From contig JALIGW010000040.1 in assembly GCA_023053685.1 (NCBI GenBank), positions 248,001-312,000 on the forward strand: DNA of 64,000 nt. The letters are read 5' to 3'. The notes beneath the pieces are model-generated. The model did not search any database. It was given only the letters and a program-made list of their open reading frames with translations, and was not told where the DNA came from. Origin of the DNA: Diadophis punctatus similis. Taxonomy: Eukaryota > Chordata > Lepidosauria > Squamata > Dipsadidae. The stretch's first letter is position 1. Every line of letters starts with the position of its first letter. This document shows positions 1-9,964 of the stretch, piece by piece. The position numbers and the translations under genes were made by a program.

Positions 1-221
1 TATATTTGTTTCAAAATACTTTCTTGGTAACATCCAAAAAAAATAAGAGGTCACACATGACAGTACCCTAGGAAAAGATGATCAGATCTCCAAGTCTCCC
101 ATTTCATGTGTCCCCAGATATTTTTGTATGGAATTCAGTAAAATGAAATAAATAAGGGGGGCAAACTAATTGGATAACTGTGGAATCCTCTGCTCTGCAA
201 ATAATATTTCCATCTCTTCTA

Positions 222-444
222 AGAGCTGCAGTGGCACAGTGGTTAGAATGCAGTATTGCAGGCTATTTTTGGTGACTGCCGGCTGCCAGCAGTTCGATTC
301 TTAATGGCTCAAGGTTGACTCAGCCTTCCATCCTTCCGAGTAAAGGGTAAAATGAGGACCCAGATTGTTGGAGGCAAGAGGCTGACTCTGTAAACCATTT
401 AGAGAGGCTGTAAAGCACTATAAGTCTAAGTGCTATTGCTATTC
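222..444 (+). mobile_element. tRNA-derived squamate SINE
   Basis: The head carries Pol III promoter-like boxes: an A box near 230-241 (GTGGCACAGTGG) and a B box near 291-302 (AGTTCGATTC). The body contains GGTTGACTCAGCCTTCCATC and AATGAGGACCCAGATTGTTG, and the 3' end runs into a TGCTAT-type repeat. Two further copies lie at 17197-17432 (plus) and 47371-47586 (minus), which confirms it as a dispersed repeat. It is non-coding and would depend on a LINE for mobility. Family name not assigned. Confidence 0.8.
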
Positions 445-800
445 TGATGACAAAATGATTCAACTACACAGCATATAATAAAATTTTTTGAACAGCTTGC
501 TTTTAAATTTTGGAAGTGTTTCTTTATTAAAACCACAAAGAGAGTAAATGTGATCCTGTTCTGTTTTTGAGGAGTTATCTTATTGATGAACAGATAGACA
601 GATTTGCCACCCTTTTGCATAATTTATTTCCTGCATTCTTATTAGATTGGAAAGAATAAAATATGATGTCTTATTCAAATGAGAACAAGAAACACATTTG
701 TCGCTTTGGCAAAACAGAAATGAAAAGCAAGCTATCAATAAATTTGCACTGAAAAGAATTTGAGGAGCATATGACAAGAATATTGAGGGAAAAGATGAAG
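445..800. other. Unassigned AT-rich sequence
   Basis: No coding region or repeat signature recognised. The short open frames here (for example on the minus strand at 426-879) have no domain and biased low-complexity composition. Confidence 0.5.
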
Positions 801-811
801 AAGTATCTACT

Positions 812-1004
812 GACTCAAAGGTGCTTTGTTCCAAAAGGCAACTGGACTGTCTTGGTTTTTTTCTTTGAAAATGTTTCACTTCTCATCTGAAAAGCTGAAG
901 AAGCAAAACATTTTCAAAGGAAAAACCAAGAAAGTCCGGTTGCCTTTTGGAACAAAGCACCTTAGGGACAACCCTGAGCTGGATGATTGAGAATCTCTAT
1001 AGAT
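812..1004. repeat. Fold-back repeat flanked by 11-bp direct repeats
   Basis: Two inverted arms, about 818-875 and 906-963, are nearly perfect reverse complements separated by a loop of about 30 bp, so the transcript or single strand would form a long hairpin. An identical 11-bp direct repeat (AAGTATCTACT) lies at 801-811 and 1005-1015, as expected of a target-site duplication. No coding potential. Class not certain; the arms resemble a widespread vertebrate fold-back repeat. Confidence 0.6.
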
Positions 1005-1239
1005 AAGTATCTACTAAGAACCCAAAATAAATTCCCCATAATTTTATGCTCCTTTTGCATCAAATAACTGAGGATCCTGCATCTCTTGTGATGCTGTGTC
1101 CGTACCATAGAACAACCTCCCCAGCAGAGAGGGCGCTCTGTTGGCCTCTCACCCATGCTAAAGCCTGGATGTCCCACAAGTGTTTGAGACAGGAAGGCAT
1201 GGAGCCCTGTGGCTTTGCTACCATATTGTTGCCTTAGTC

Positions 1240-1332
1240 ATTAAATGGTGGGTGAGTTTTGGGCTGATCACCAGGTGATTCTGAGTTCTAGTCCTGCCCT
1301 AGGTGTGAAAGCCTACTGGGAGACTTTGGGTC
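1240..1332 (+). mobile_element. Sauria-type SINE, 5' side of split copy
   Basis: The sequence GGGCTGATCACCAGG followed by a run ending in GGGAGACTTTGGGTC matches the body of the squamate Sauria SINE. The copy is interrupted at 1332 by Copia-A and resumes at 9401. The tRNA-like head upstream is not clearly recognisable. Confidence 0.65.
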
Positions 1333-1679
1333 TGTCACAGGGTGATTTTCTGATTGTCAGCTGTACTCATATGTATTCACATGTCAGACATTATGACCCA
1401 GAGGTTCTTAGCAAAGTGAAGCAGTCACATGGGAAGTGATCTGCGCAGATGTGAAATTCCTTTGTACCCCTTCCCTCACTTCTACTGTAGTCCTTCATCA
1501 AGAAGGACGCATATTTTAATCTGTCAAGTTGTAACTATTAAGTATTAGGTTTTTATATTTCTTTTGTACCGAAATAAATATTTTATTATTAGACTTTATA
1601 CTCGGGTTTCTTTTATCATAAATTGGTTTCCGAAGGAAAAGATTCATTACCTCTACAATTTATCTTTCTATAGCCAACA
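1333..1679 (+). repeat. Copia-A 5' LTR
   Basis: 347 bp beginning TGTCAC and ending AACA, matching 9054-9400 over its whole length with about 10 substitutions. It contains a polyadenylation signal AATAAA (1573-1578) in a context shared with the other copia LTRs in this window. No convincing TATA box was seen. Confidence 0.93.
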
Positions 1680-1696
1680 TGGTAGCATTGGATTGG
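1680..1696 (+). promoter_or_regulatory. Copia-A primer-binding region
   Basis: The sequence directly after the 5' LTR starts TGGTAGCATTGG, which has the form of a tRNA primer-binding site in copia elements (TGG start next to the LTR CA end). Which tRNA it pairs with was not determined. Confidence 0.5.
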
Positions 1697-1806
1697 TTTG
1701 CTTCGGAATCTATTTCAAAAAGATTTATGCGTTCCTAGACCAGTTAGAGAGATAAGGAAATTTTTACTGCTTTCTTGGACGAGAGCTCTCCCGTAAATCT
1801 TTCAAG

Positions 1807-2517
1807 ATGTCGCTCACTGAAAAAGACCTACTGCAGCATTTAGATGAGTTGCAACAAGAGGAGATCCTCTCTGCAAATGCCCATTCTACACCCAGAAGAA
1901 GAAACAGCATTTCTGTCCGGCTTCTTCTCCGCATCCACCACCTGCTGAAGAGGCTCTGCAAACATTTGAAATGGGCCAAAGGTTAGTGAGTGAAATGTCA
2001 AGCACATTAGCCCAAGAAGCAGAATCTATTTGCATGGGAGCGAAACCGAAAGTCCACTATGAGCCTGTTCAGACAGAGATTTATTCTGAACATTTCTCCT
2101 CTCCCACACAAGCTAGTCAAGAAAAATTAATAGATACAGGCATTACACAAAGCCGTGCAGATCAGATAAGCGAAATTGAGCGTTTGGAAGCACAATTAGC
2201 TGAAGCTAGACAACGTTATCGTGCATGGAATGCAGACCAAGATGTCCGCCACCCCCCCCCCAAATTCTTGAGTGGGCAAAAACGATTCCATATCTCCCTT
2301 CTTCATACAGATCAGAGGCCCGCCCAATAATAGGTGCCGCCCCTTCCCTTCTAGAGGAAAAACAAATGTACAGGTCAGAAGGGGTTGGCCTCCACATGAT
2401 TATTGTGGAGCACAGTATGATTTACCTAAAAGTGATGTTGCAGCACCATCTAGTGGCGAAAAAGCCCAATTACAGGAAATGTTTACTTCAGATTATATAA
2501 TTCAAGTAGGCCTAGAG
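1807..2517 (+). pseudogene. gag: Copia-A gag, N-terminal part, frameshifted
   Basis: The likely gag start is the ATG at 1807, 127 bp after the LTR; its product begins MSLTEKDLLQHLDELQQEE. The frame is lost near 1970 and continues in another frame at 1971-2330, then in a third to 2517. The predicted product is charged and rich in Glu and Gln, with a heptad-like segment (ISEIERLEAQLAEARQRY) that could be a coiled coil. This part precedes the conserved gag core and has no recognised catalytic motif. A hAT MITE interrupts it at 2518. Assignment rests on position within the element and on the gag core found downstream in Copia-A; Copia-B is truncated before this region. Confidence 0.6.
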
Positions 2518-2901
2518 CAGTGATGGCGAACCTTTTTTGGTTCGCGTGCCAAAAAGGGGGGGATGCGGGGGATCACGTGTGTGCGTGCCCACACCCATAA
2601 TTCCATGCACCCCCGCACATGCGCGCATGACCCCCCCCCCACTCCCAGCATGCAATGGCACACCCATTTTTTACTCTCTCCAGGCTCCAGAACCTTTCTA
2701 GCAGCCTGGGAAGGGCGAAAACGGCCTTCCCCACCCCCTCTGGAGGCTAGAAACAGCCTGTTTCCTGACTCCCAGTGGGCCCAGAAGGCCCAAAAATCAG
2801 CCGGCCGGTACGCACATGCGCGCCGGACCTGAGCTCGCGTGCCCACTGATATGGCTCCGCGTGCCACTTGTGGCACCCGTGCCATAGGTTCGCCATCACG
2901 G
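2518..2901. mobile_element. hAT-type MITE (CAGTGATGGCGAACC family)
   Basis: Inverted ends CAGTGATGGCGAACC and GGTTCGCCATCACGG, with the near-identical 8-bp flanks GCCTAGAG (2510-2517) and GACTAGAG (2902-2909). Length 384 bp and no transposase, so it is non-autonomous. Related copies in this window: 43279-43824, 45235-45931 and 47735-48210. Confidence 0.88.
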
Positions 2902-2909
2902 GACTAGAG

Positions 2910-3062
2910 ACTTTGATGTTACGTCTCAAAATTCAAAGCCAGTCATCTGTGTCATCTAAAATCTTAGACTCATGCTTTACACAGCCTCCCAATATAACAT
3001 ATATGGGATCTCAGGCACAAAGGCCAATACAACAGATTCCGCTGCAACAAACTTTTCAACCT
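2910..3062 (+). pseudogene. gag: Copia-A gag, middle fragment
   Basis: Continues the gag region after the hAT MITE; the predicted product is Gln/Pro/Ser-rich (contains QQIPLQQTFQP). It is cut at 3062 by an L2-like LINE and resumes at 5082 in a Pro/Gln-rich stretch, consistent with one low-complexity gag segment. Confidence 0.5.
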
Positions 3063-5076
3063 GGCGGCAAGACGATCCTATCTTTCCGCTCTTATTGCGT
3101 CCGCAGATTCTCGTCCAGCCGCCTTGTTTAGGGTGACTCGCTCCCTCCTTGGAAAAGGGGGGAGCGAGGAACACTTGCAAGGCAGAGCTGAGGAATTTGC
3201 TGAGTTTCTGTCGGATAAAGTCGCTCAGATTCGGTTGGACTTGGACTCTGGCAGGGCAGAGTCCATAGAGTTGACAGGGGCCAGTCCTAGTCCATCTTTG
3301 TGGGATGAGTTTGGGCCTGTTTCTCCCGAGGATGTGGACAGGGCTATGGGAGCGATGGGGACCTCCACCTGTTTATTGGACCCGTGCCCCTCCTGGCTGG
3401 TCTCGGCCAGCAGGGCGGTGGCATGCGGCTGGATCCGGGCGGTGATCATCGCTTCTTTGAGGGAGGGATCCGTACCGCAGTCGTTAAAAACTGCGGTGGT
3501 GCGACCCCTCCTGAAGAAGCCTTCCCTGGATCCAGCTGATTTGAAGAACTATCGTCCAGTCTCCAACTTACCTTTTTTAGGGAAAGTTGTGGAGAAGGTG
3601 GTGGTGACTCAGCTTCTGCAGCTCCTGGATGAAACAGACCATCTAGATCCTTATCAGTCGGGTTTCAGGCGCGGCTACAGTACAGAAACTGCCTTGGTCG
3701 CCCTGATGGATGATCTCTGGCGGGCCCGGGATGGGGGGTACTCCTCCATCCTGGTGCTACTTGACTTCTCAGCGGCTTTCGATACCATCGACCATGGTAT
3801 CCTTCTGCATCGGCTCGGCGAGTTGGGAGTGGGAGGCACCGTTCTACGGTGGTTCTCCTCTTATCTCGCCGATCGGATGCAGTCGGTGTTGGCAGGAGGG
3901 CAGAGATCGTCCCCTAGGCCCCTATTATGTGGGGTGCCCCAGGGGTCGGTTCTCTCGCCCATCCTGTTTAACATCTACATGAAACCGTTGGGTGAGATCA
4001 TCCGCAGACATGGGGTGTGTTTCCATCAGTACGCTGACGACACCCAGCTGTACATCACCACCCCGTCTGACTTCAGGGAGGCAGTGGATGTAATGTGCCG
4101 ATGCCTGGACGACGTTAAGATCTGGATGGGGAGGAACAGACTCAGACTAAATCCCGATAAGACTGAGTGGCTGTGGATATTGCCTCCTAAGGTTCACGAC
4201 AACTACCCCTCCTTGGTCTTTGAGGGTGCGAAACTGACCCCCTCAGACCAGGTCTGCAACTTGGGGGTCCTCCTAGACCCACAGCTAAAATTGGACCACC
4301 ATCTTTCTGCTGTGGCTAGGGGGGCCTTTGCACAGGTTCGCCTGGTGCACCAGTTGCGGCCATACTTGGAGAAGGAGGCTCTACTCACGGTCACTCATGC
4401 CCTTGTCACCTCGCGTTTGGACTACTGCAATGCGCTCTACATGGGGCTACCCTTGAAGAGTATCCGGAGACTTCAGCTGGTGCAAAATGCGGCTGCGCGT
4501 GCTGTGGTGGGTGTGCCAAGGTACACCCACGTGACACCGATACTCCGCCAGCTGCATTGGTTGCCCATCGGTCTCCGGGTCCAATTCAAGGTGTTGATCA
4601 CCATCTTTAAAGCCCTTCATGGCTTAGGACCAGGATATCTTCGGGACCGCATTCTGCCTCATACTTCCCTCCAACCGGTTAGGGCCCACAGAGTTGGCCT
4701 CCTCCAGGTCCCGTCGGCCAAGCAATGCCGACTGGCGGGCCCTAGGGGGAGAGCCTTCTCTGTGGCCGGCCCCGTGCTCTGGAACCAACTACCCCCAGAG
4801 ACCCGGACTATCCCCACTCTGCTGGCCTTCCGAAAAGCCATTAAGACATGGCTTTTCCTGCAGGTGGGGGGGACAGCTTAATTCCATCTGAGCCTACCCC
4901 CCAAGTATGTACGTGCTGAATGGATGTTGTGGTTTTAAATAACTGTTTTAGATTTTGTATTTGTTTTTAAATTTCATATAATTTTGTTTATTCTTGTATT
5001 TCTTCTTGTTGTAAGCCGCCCTGAGTCCTTCGGGAGTTGGGCGGCATATAAGAATAACAAAATAAATAAATAAATA
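3063..5076 (+). mobile_element. L2-like LINE, 5'-truncated, inserted in Copia-A
   Basis: The insertion is flanked by the 5-bp repeat AACCT (3058-3062 and 5077-5081). The 3' UTR ends with GGGAGTTGGGCGGCATATAA and an AATAAATAAATAAA tail, the same 3' signature seen in other LINE ends in the window (8500-8569, 38332-38420, 48604-48670, 53733-53797, 55706-55785). The 5' end, including the endonuclease, is missing. Confidence 0.88.
3064..4881 (+). CDS. L2-like LINE ORF2, C-terminal part with reverse transcriptase, open frame
   Basis: About 605 codons open without a stop, ending in TAA at 4879-4881; the beginning is lost because the LINE is 5'-truncated, so no true start exists. The RT domain spans the first two thirds: the RPVSNLPFLGKVVEK region, motif A LLDFSAAFDTIDHG, motif B GVPQGSVLSP and motif C QYADDTQLY with both catalytic aspartates. 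The C-terminal part has the LDYCNALYMGLP and LQLVQNAAAR blocks typical of L2-group LINEs. The endonuclease is absent, so the protein could not complete insertion alone. The open frame suggests a recent insertion. A closely related minus-strand copy lies at 38332-39590. Confidence 0.88.
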   Translation, partial: AARRSYLSALIASADSRPAALFRVTRSLLGKGGSEEHLQGRAEEFAEFLSDKVAQIRLDLDSGRAESIELTGASPSPSLWDEFGPVSPEDVDRAMGAMGTSTCLLDPCPSWLVSASRAVACGWIRAVIIASLREGSVPQSLKTAVVRPLLKKPSLDPADLKNYRPVSNLPFLGKVVEKVVVTQLLQLLDETDHLDPYQSGFRRGYSTETALVALMDDLWRARDGGYSSILVLLDFSAAFDTIDHGILLHRLGELGVGGTVLRWFSSYLADRMQSVLAGGQRSSPRPLLCGVPQGSVLSPILFNIYMKPLGEIIRRHGVCFHQYADDTQLYITTPSDFREAVDVMCRCLDDVKIWMGRNRLRLNPDKTEWLWILPPKVHDNYPSLVFEGAKLTPSDQVCNLGVLLDPQLKLDHHLSAVARGAFAQVRLVHQLRPYLEKEALLTVTHALVTSRLDYCNALYMGLPLKSIRRLQLVQNAAARAVVGVPRYTHVTPILRQLHWLPIGLRVQFKVLITIFKALHGLGPGYLRDRILPHTSLQPVRAHRVGLLQVPSAKQCRLAGPRGRAFSVAGPVLWNQLPPETRTIPTLLAFRKAIKTWLFLQVGGTA

Positions 5077-5081
5077 AACCT

Positions 5082-6049
5082 ATTCCTATTCCTGCCCAAG
5101 GTGCACAACAGCAGCCACAAGTCCAAGCTGCTCCACGGGCCGGACCACAACCAGTCCGGTCCCCTTTTCAAGCACCACTATTACAGATTCCAGTGAGGCA
5201 AGCTCAAGCATTACCACAACCACAGCAGGCCTCCATTATTCCATTGACTGGCAATTCTAAGTTAAAACAATCAGGGAAAATTATAAAGCCTGGGATACTG
5301 AAATCAGAGTTTTGCTTCGTCGCGAAGGCACGCTAGGCATGATTGCTCATCCCCCTCCATTACCCTGGGATGATGTCATAACTGATTTGGATGCAAGGGC
5401 TAGTACTACATTGGTAATGTCGATGGACATAGAATTGCAACCAATTTTTGCCCCTGAGGCAACAGCCCAAGAAATTTGGACTCAGCTAGAACTTTGTTTT
5501 CATCCAATTTCAATAGAATCCACATGTTTATTGCTGTCAGAATTTCATGCCTCCAAACTTAAACCTGGAGAAAGCATTGGGGCACATTTAACAAAAATGA
5601 AATGGATGCCAAAAGACTTAGCCGAAAGAGGCAGTATAGTTGATAATTTCCAAATGATTAGCATTATTGTCAACTCATTAAATTTCACATGGAAAGATGC
5701 TATTACAAAAATTAATCAAGTGCCTGCTGCTCAGAGAACAGTTGACCACGTTTGCAGAATTTTGACAGAAGAAGAAGCACTCATCCTTGCTTCTCCACAT
5801 CTGCAATACCCATCAGCAGCATCCAGAGTTCCAGCCAGACGACCTTTCAGAGGCAGAGAGTACACCCCAAGGTTGCCAACTTGTCAACTTTGCAACAAAG
5901 TGGGCCACACAGCCAGCAATTGTTTTCAACGCTCCCAGGTTCCTGTCCAGTACCAGCCCAGAGGAACAGTCTTCAGAGGCAGCAGAGGCAGAGGCAGCAG
6001 TGGAAGGCAGCATCGACCAGGCCCCAGGCGCGACCAAAGACCTCCATAA
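5082..6049 (+). pseudogene. gag: Copia-A gag core with zinc knuckle
   Basis: After the LINE, a Pro/Gln-rich segment leads (across a one-base slip near 5277) into an open frame, 5279-6049, encoding about 256 residues. It begins NYKAWDTEIRVLLRREG, the form of a copia-type gag core (UBN2-like), and near its end has a CCHC zinc knuckle CQLCNKVGHTASNC that would bind RNA. The tail is Arg/Gly-rich. It ends at the stop 6047-6049, overlapping pol, which is open in the +1 frame from at least 5787. Copia-B has the same arrangement at 59417-59541. Confidence 0.8.
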
Positions 6050-6354
6050 GCTACACTTGCCATCACCAATGGCCCCACAACCACACCCTCCATATGCCAT
6101 GCTTGCTATCACCAACAATCTACAACCACGTCAACAGTACAACAGACATTTATTGTGGACTTTAGATAGCGGGGCGGCTATCCACATTACCTGCAGAAAG
6201 GAACTTTTTAAACAATTGCATGAACCAGAGCCAGAATTTTGTGAACTTTATGGCTTTGCAGATCAACCCTGCAGAGTTGAAGGAAAAGGGACTGTTTACA
6301 TTGAAGAGTTGGACATACTTCTTCCAGATGTTTATTATGTTCCACAGGCAACTT
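5787..6354 (+). pseudogene. pol: Copia-A pol, protease part
   Basis: Open in the +1 frame relative to gag, this segment contains the aspartic protease signature LWTLDSGAAIHI (catalytic D-S-G) and the following DVYYVP block. It is cut at 6354 by an L2-like LINE; after the LINE the frame resumes at 8571 (NLISQCYLSRVLKFQV), matching the uninterrupted Copia-B pol. Integrase and RT are gone. Confidence 0.82.
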
Positions 6355-8569
6355 GATAGGTGGCTGGTGGGGCCTTGGACCGAGTTGTGCCTTTGCGGCC
6401 TCTGACTCGGCTCCGATCCCGCTCGGCTCCCTGGTTTACTGAGGAGCTGAGGGAGATGAAGCACCGGAAAAGATGCCTAGAGAGTGGTTGGAGGGCCAGT
6501 CTCTCTGAATCTGACCAAACACTGGTAAGGTCGCATATTAAGACCTACCTAGTGGCGATAAAAGCAGAAAAATTTAACTATTTTTCCACTCTTGTCGCGT
6601 CATCAGAAAATCGTCCAGTGGCCCTGTTCAGGGTGACCTGTTCCTTACTCCATCAAGAAGCGCAGGAGGATCCCCTGGAAGGCAGGGCTGAGGACTTTGG
6701 ACGATATCTGTATGACAAAATCACTCAGATTCAGGGGGAACTGGACTCCAACTGGGTGGGTACGGTGACAGGGAATAGTCTTGAGAACGTTATCTGGGAA
6801 GAGTTTAACTCAGTGACCCCTGATGATGTGGACAAGATTCTGGGGAGGCTCAGTGCGGCCACATGTTTATTGGATCCATGTCCCTCCTGGTTAGTGCTGG
6901 CTCCCTGGGAGGTTACACGAGGCTGGCTCCAGGGAATTATTAACGCTTCTTTGGGGGAGGGTTACTTCCCCACAGCCTTGAAAGAAGTGGTGGTGAGGCC
7001 TCTCCTCAAGAAGCCCACCCTGGACCCAGCAATTCTAGCTAATTATCACCCGTCTCCAACCTTCGCTTTGTGGCGAAGGTTGTTGAGAGTGTGGTCGCAC
7101 GACAGTTTCCCCAGTACTTGGAGGAATCATCATATCTAGATCCGCTCCAGTCGGGTTTCAGGGCCGGGCACAGCACAGAAACGGCATTGGTCGCATTGGT
7201 TGATGATCTCTGGAGGGCTCTGGACAGGGGTTGTTCCTCTGTCCTGGTCCTAGTAGATCTCTCAGCGGCTTTTGATACCATCGACCATGGTATCATGCTG
7301 CACCGGCTGGAAGAGTTAGGGATAGGGGGCACCGTCTTTCGTTGGTTCTCCTCCTTTCTCTCCAACCGGTCACAGTTTGTGCTGGCAGGGGGGCAGAGGT
7401 CGTCCTTGAGGCCTCTCACATATGGAGTGCCCCAGGGGTCGATTCTCTCGCCCCTTCTGTTCAACATCTATGTGAAGCCGCTGGGTGAGATCATCCGTGG
7501 CTTTGGGGTGAAGTACCATCAGTACGCTGATGATACACAGCTGTACATTTCCACCCCAGGCCACCCCAATGATGCCCTTGAAGTGATGTCCCGGTGCCTG
7601 GAAGCCGTGCGGATCTGTATGGGGAGAAACTGACTCAGGCTCAACCCTTCCAAGATGGAGTGGCTGTGGTTCCCAGCATCTCGATATAGTCAGATGATTC
7701 CATCTCTGACTATCGGGGGCGAGTCTCTAGCCCCCGCTGAAAGGGCTCTCAATCTGGGTGTCCTCCTGGATTCACAGCTGTCCTTAGAGGACCATCTGAC
7801 AGCTGTGACCAGGGCGGCCGTTTTGTCAGGTCTGCCTGATACGCCAGCTGCGGCCCTTTCTGGATTGGGATTCCCTGTGCACAGTCACTCATGCCCTCGT
7901 CATGTCGCGTCTGGACTACTGTAATGCTCTCTACATGGGGCTTCCCATGAAGAGCACCCGGAAGCTCCAGCTGGTCCAGAATGCAGCCGCACGGGTGGTT
8001 TCGGGGGCTAATTGGCGCTCCCATATAACACCCCTCCTACGCGAGCTGCACTGGCTTCCGGTGGTCTACCGGGTGCGCTTCAAGGTGCTAGTTACTACCT
8101 TTAAAGCGCTCCATGGCATTGGACCTAGGTATCTCTGAGACCGCCTGCTGCCACAAACTGCCTCCCATCGACCAATGTGCTCCCACAGAGACGGCCTCCT
8201 CGGGGTACCATCAGCTAAGCAGTGTAGGCTGGTAACACCCAGGGGGAGGGCCTTCTCTGTGGGAGCACCCACCCTCTGGAACCAGCTCCCTCTAGATTTA
8301 AGAACTATTCATGACCTGGCCACCTTCCGCCTTGCCCTCAAGACGTACTATTTTTATCAAGCCGGGCTGGTGTGAAAAAGTTTTTGGGGTTTTTAAGATT
8401 TTACCAAATTTTAATTGTATTGTCTTAAATCAGGGCCACATCTAATATTTTCTTTTAAATGTATAATATTTTAATGTTTATACTGTGCTTTACTTGGCTG
8501 TTCACTGCCCTGAGTCCCCTGGAGAAGGGCAGTATATAAATTTAATTATAAATAAATAAATAAATAAAA
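6355..8569 (+). mobile_element. L2-like LINE, second insertion in Copia-A
   Basis: Flanked by the 5-bp repeat AACTT (6350-6354 and 8570-8574), so it interrupts Copia-A pol cleanly. The ORF is decayed: reading frame runs through 6360-7030, shifts near 7030-7070, continues to a stop at 7633, then passes through 7655-7924, 7902-8138 and 8175-8375. RT motifs remain visible (LVDLSAAFDTIDHG, GVPQGSILSP, QYADDTQLY). The 3' end has the CCCTGAGTCCCCTGGAGAAG block and an AATAAATAAATAAA tail. Being more damaged than 3063-5076, it comes from a different source copy or an older insertion. Confidence 0.88.
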
Positions 8570-8570
8570 A

Positions 8571-9020
8571 ACTTCTAATTTGATTAGCCAATGTTATTTG
8601 TCTAGAGTTTTAAAATTTCAGGTTCTCCACTTTGAAAACGCAACTTACATAGTTAAGGATGGTGTTATTGTTGCTGACACAATTGTGATTGTGTTTTTTT
8701 TTTCAAAAAATTGTGATTTTTTGAAAGCAAAAAGACTTTGCTTTCTGTAAGAACTGCCTTCCCAACCACATTCAAAGTACGAACTTCTGAGTCAGTACGT
8801 GGAAGACAATCAATCAGTAGTTTACATTTCAAAAACACGTTTCACAGGTTCAAGGTCCAGACACATTGATATTCGTTATAAAAATGTTAGAGAGGCAGTC
8901 AAACAAGGTTTTGTGAAATTTGAGTATGTGCCAACAAAATATCAGATAGCTGACATTTTGAACAAACCATTATCGACAGCCCAACATGAATTTTTGAGAA
9001 GTTTAATGTGTGTTGAGTAA
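8571..9020 (+). pseudogene. pol: Copia-A pol remnant: end of protease region fused to end of RNase H
   Basis: Copia pol resumes after the LINE (8575-8690) and then breaks off in a T-rich stretch. From about 8799 the frame codes for the last 73 residues of RNase H: EDNQSVVYISKTRFTGS, then HIDIRYKNVREAV, ending at TAA 9018-9020. Against Copia-B this skips integrase, RT and most of RNase H, several kilobases. The intervening 8695-8797 matches nothing I recognise in Copia-B. Confidence 0.8.
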
Positions 9021-9042
9021 TACCTCATATTCGCTCAACTGA

Positions 9043-9053
9043 CAAAGAAGGGG
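9043..9053 (+). promoter_or_regulatory. Copia-A polypurine tract
   Basis: AAAGAAGGGG lies directly before the 3' LTR start TGTCAC. The same tract precedes the Copia-B 3' LTR (63482-63492). It would prime plus-strand DNA synthesis. Confidence 0.75.
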
Positions 9054-9400
9054 TGTCACGGGGTGATTTTCTGATTGTCAGCTGTACTCATATGTATTCA
9101 CATGTCAGACATTATGACCCAGAGGTTCTTAGGAAAGTGAAGCAGTCACATGGGATGTGATCTGCGCAGATGTGAAATTCCTTTGTACCCCTTCCCTCAC
9201 TTCTACTGTAGTCCTTCATCAAGAAGGACGCATATTTTAATCTGTCAAGATATACCTATTAAGTATTAGGTTTTTATATTTCTTTTGTACTGAAATAAAT
9301 ATTTTATTATTAGACTTTATACTCGGGTTTCTTTTATCATAAATTGGTTTCTGAAGGAAAAGATTCACTACCTCTGCAATTTATCTTTCTATAGCCAACA
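9054..9400 (+). repeat. Copia-A 3' LTR
   Basis: 347 bp, the partner of 1333-1679, with AATAAA at 9294-9299. Followed by the target duplication GGGTC (9401-9405) and the rest of the Sauria-type SINE. Confidence 0.93.
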
Positions 9401-9533
9401 GGGTCAGTTGCTCATTCTCAGCCTAACCCACCTCACAGGGTTGTTGTGGGGAAACCAGGAGGAGGACAAAGTATTAGATATGCTTGCTGCCTTGAGTTAG
9501 TTACAAAAATAATAAAGAAGGAATATACAGTAA
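9401..9533 (+). mobile_element. Sauria-type SINE, 3' side of split copy
   Basis: Continues the SINE interrupted at 1332: the CCTAACCCACCTCACAGGGT block, GGAGGAGGACAAAGTATTAG, then GCTGCCTTGAGTTAGTTACA and an AATAATAAAG tail. Joined to 1240-1332 it reads as one SINE. Confidence 0.75.
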
Positions 9534-9964
9534 GTAAAATAAAAATAATACAATAAATAATCTTATGGACTAGAAGTAGAATGATATATTTTCCCCAAGG
9601 CACTTGCTATGTTATTGGTTCTGGGTTTCTATCAATTGTGTTATTGTTTTTATCCTTCTGCAAGCCACTTAAAGTCACTTTGGTTAGATAGGCAGCAATA
9701 AAAATGGTCTAAAGAAATAAAAATAATGAATAAGGAATAGAAGAAGCACCTTTAGGGAAGGAACCTGAGCACATTTTTTGTTTCTGATGTACCAAAAGTA
9801 TTTATGGGTTCAAAATCTATGGCATCTTGTAGGCACTGAAATTCTTTACAACTACTTAAAACTGCAAAATTTAAAAATTTTAAAAATTTTAATTTTTAAT
9901 TTAATTTAAAAAAATTTAAATTTAAAATTTAAAAATTTAAAACTACTTCTAAAAGTAAAATCTT
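9534..9964. other. AT-rich spacer
   Basis: About 9655-9730 resembles the 3' end of a LINE (AAGCCACTTAAAGTCACTTT then AATAAAAATGG). Positions 9865-9945 are an A/T-only block of short inverted AAATTT units. No gene. Confidence 0.45.

Larger units (their letters stand above)
1333..9400 (+). mobile_element. Copia-A: Ty1/copia-type LTR retrotransposon, internally deleted and nested
   Basis: Both 347-bp LTRs are present (TGTCAC...AACA), flanked by an identical 5-bp duplication GGGTC at 1328-1332 and 9401-9405. The order is 5' LTR, primer-binding region, gag, protease, then a jump to the end of RNase H, purine tract and 3' LTR. Integrase and nearly all of RT are missing from the stretch around 8695-8797, so the copy could not transpose by itself. 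Three later insertions split it: a hAT MITE (2518-2901) and two L2-like LINEs (3063-5076, 6355-8569), each with its own target duplication. I count about 10 differences between the LTRs, roughly 3%. Without the nested elements it would be about 3.5 kb. The host site is a Sauria-type SINE. Confidence 0.9.

Noticed and set aside
3064..4881. A host gene encoding a 600-residue protein
   Set aside because: It is LINE RT with a transposon 3' UTR and tail, flanked by a target duplication inside Copia-A.
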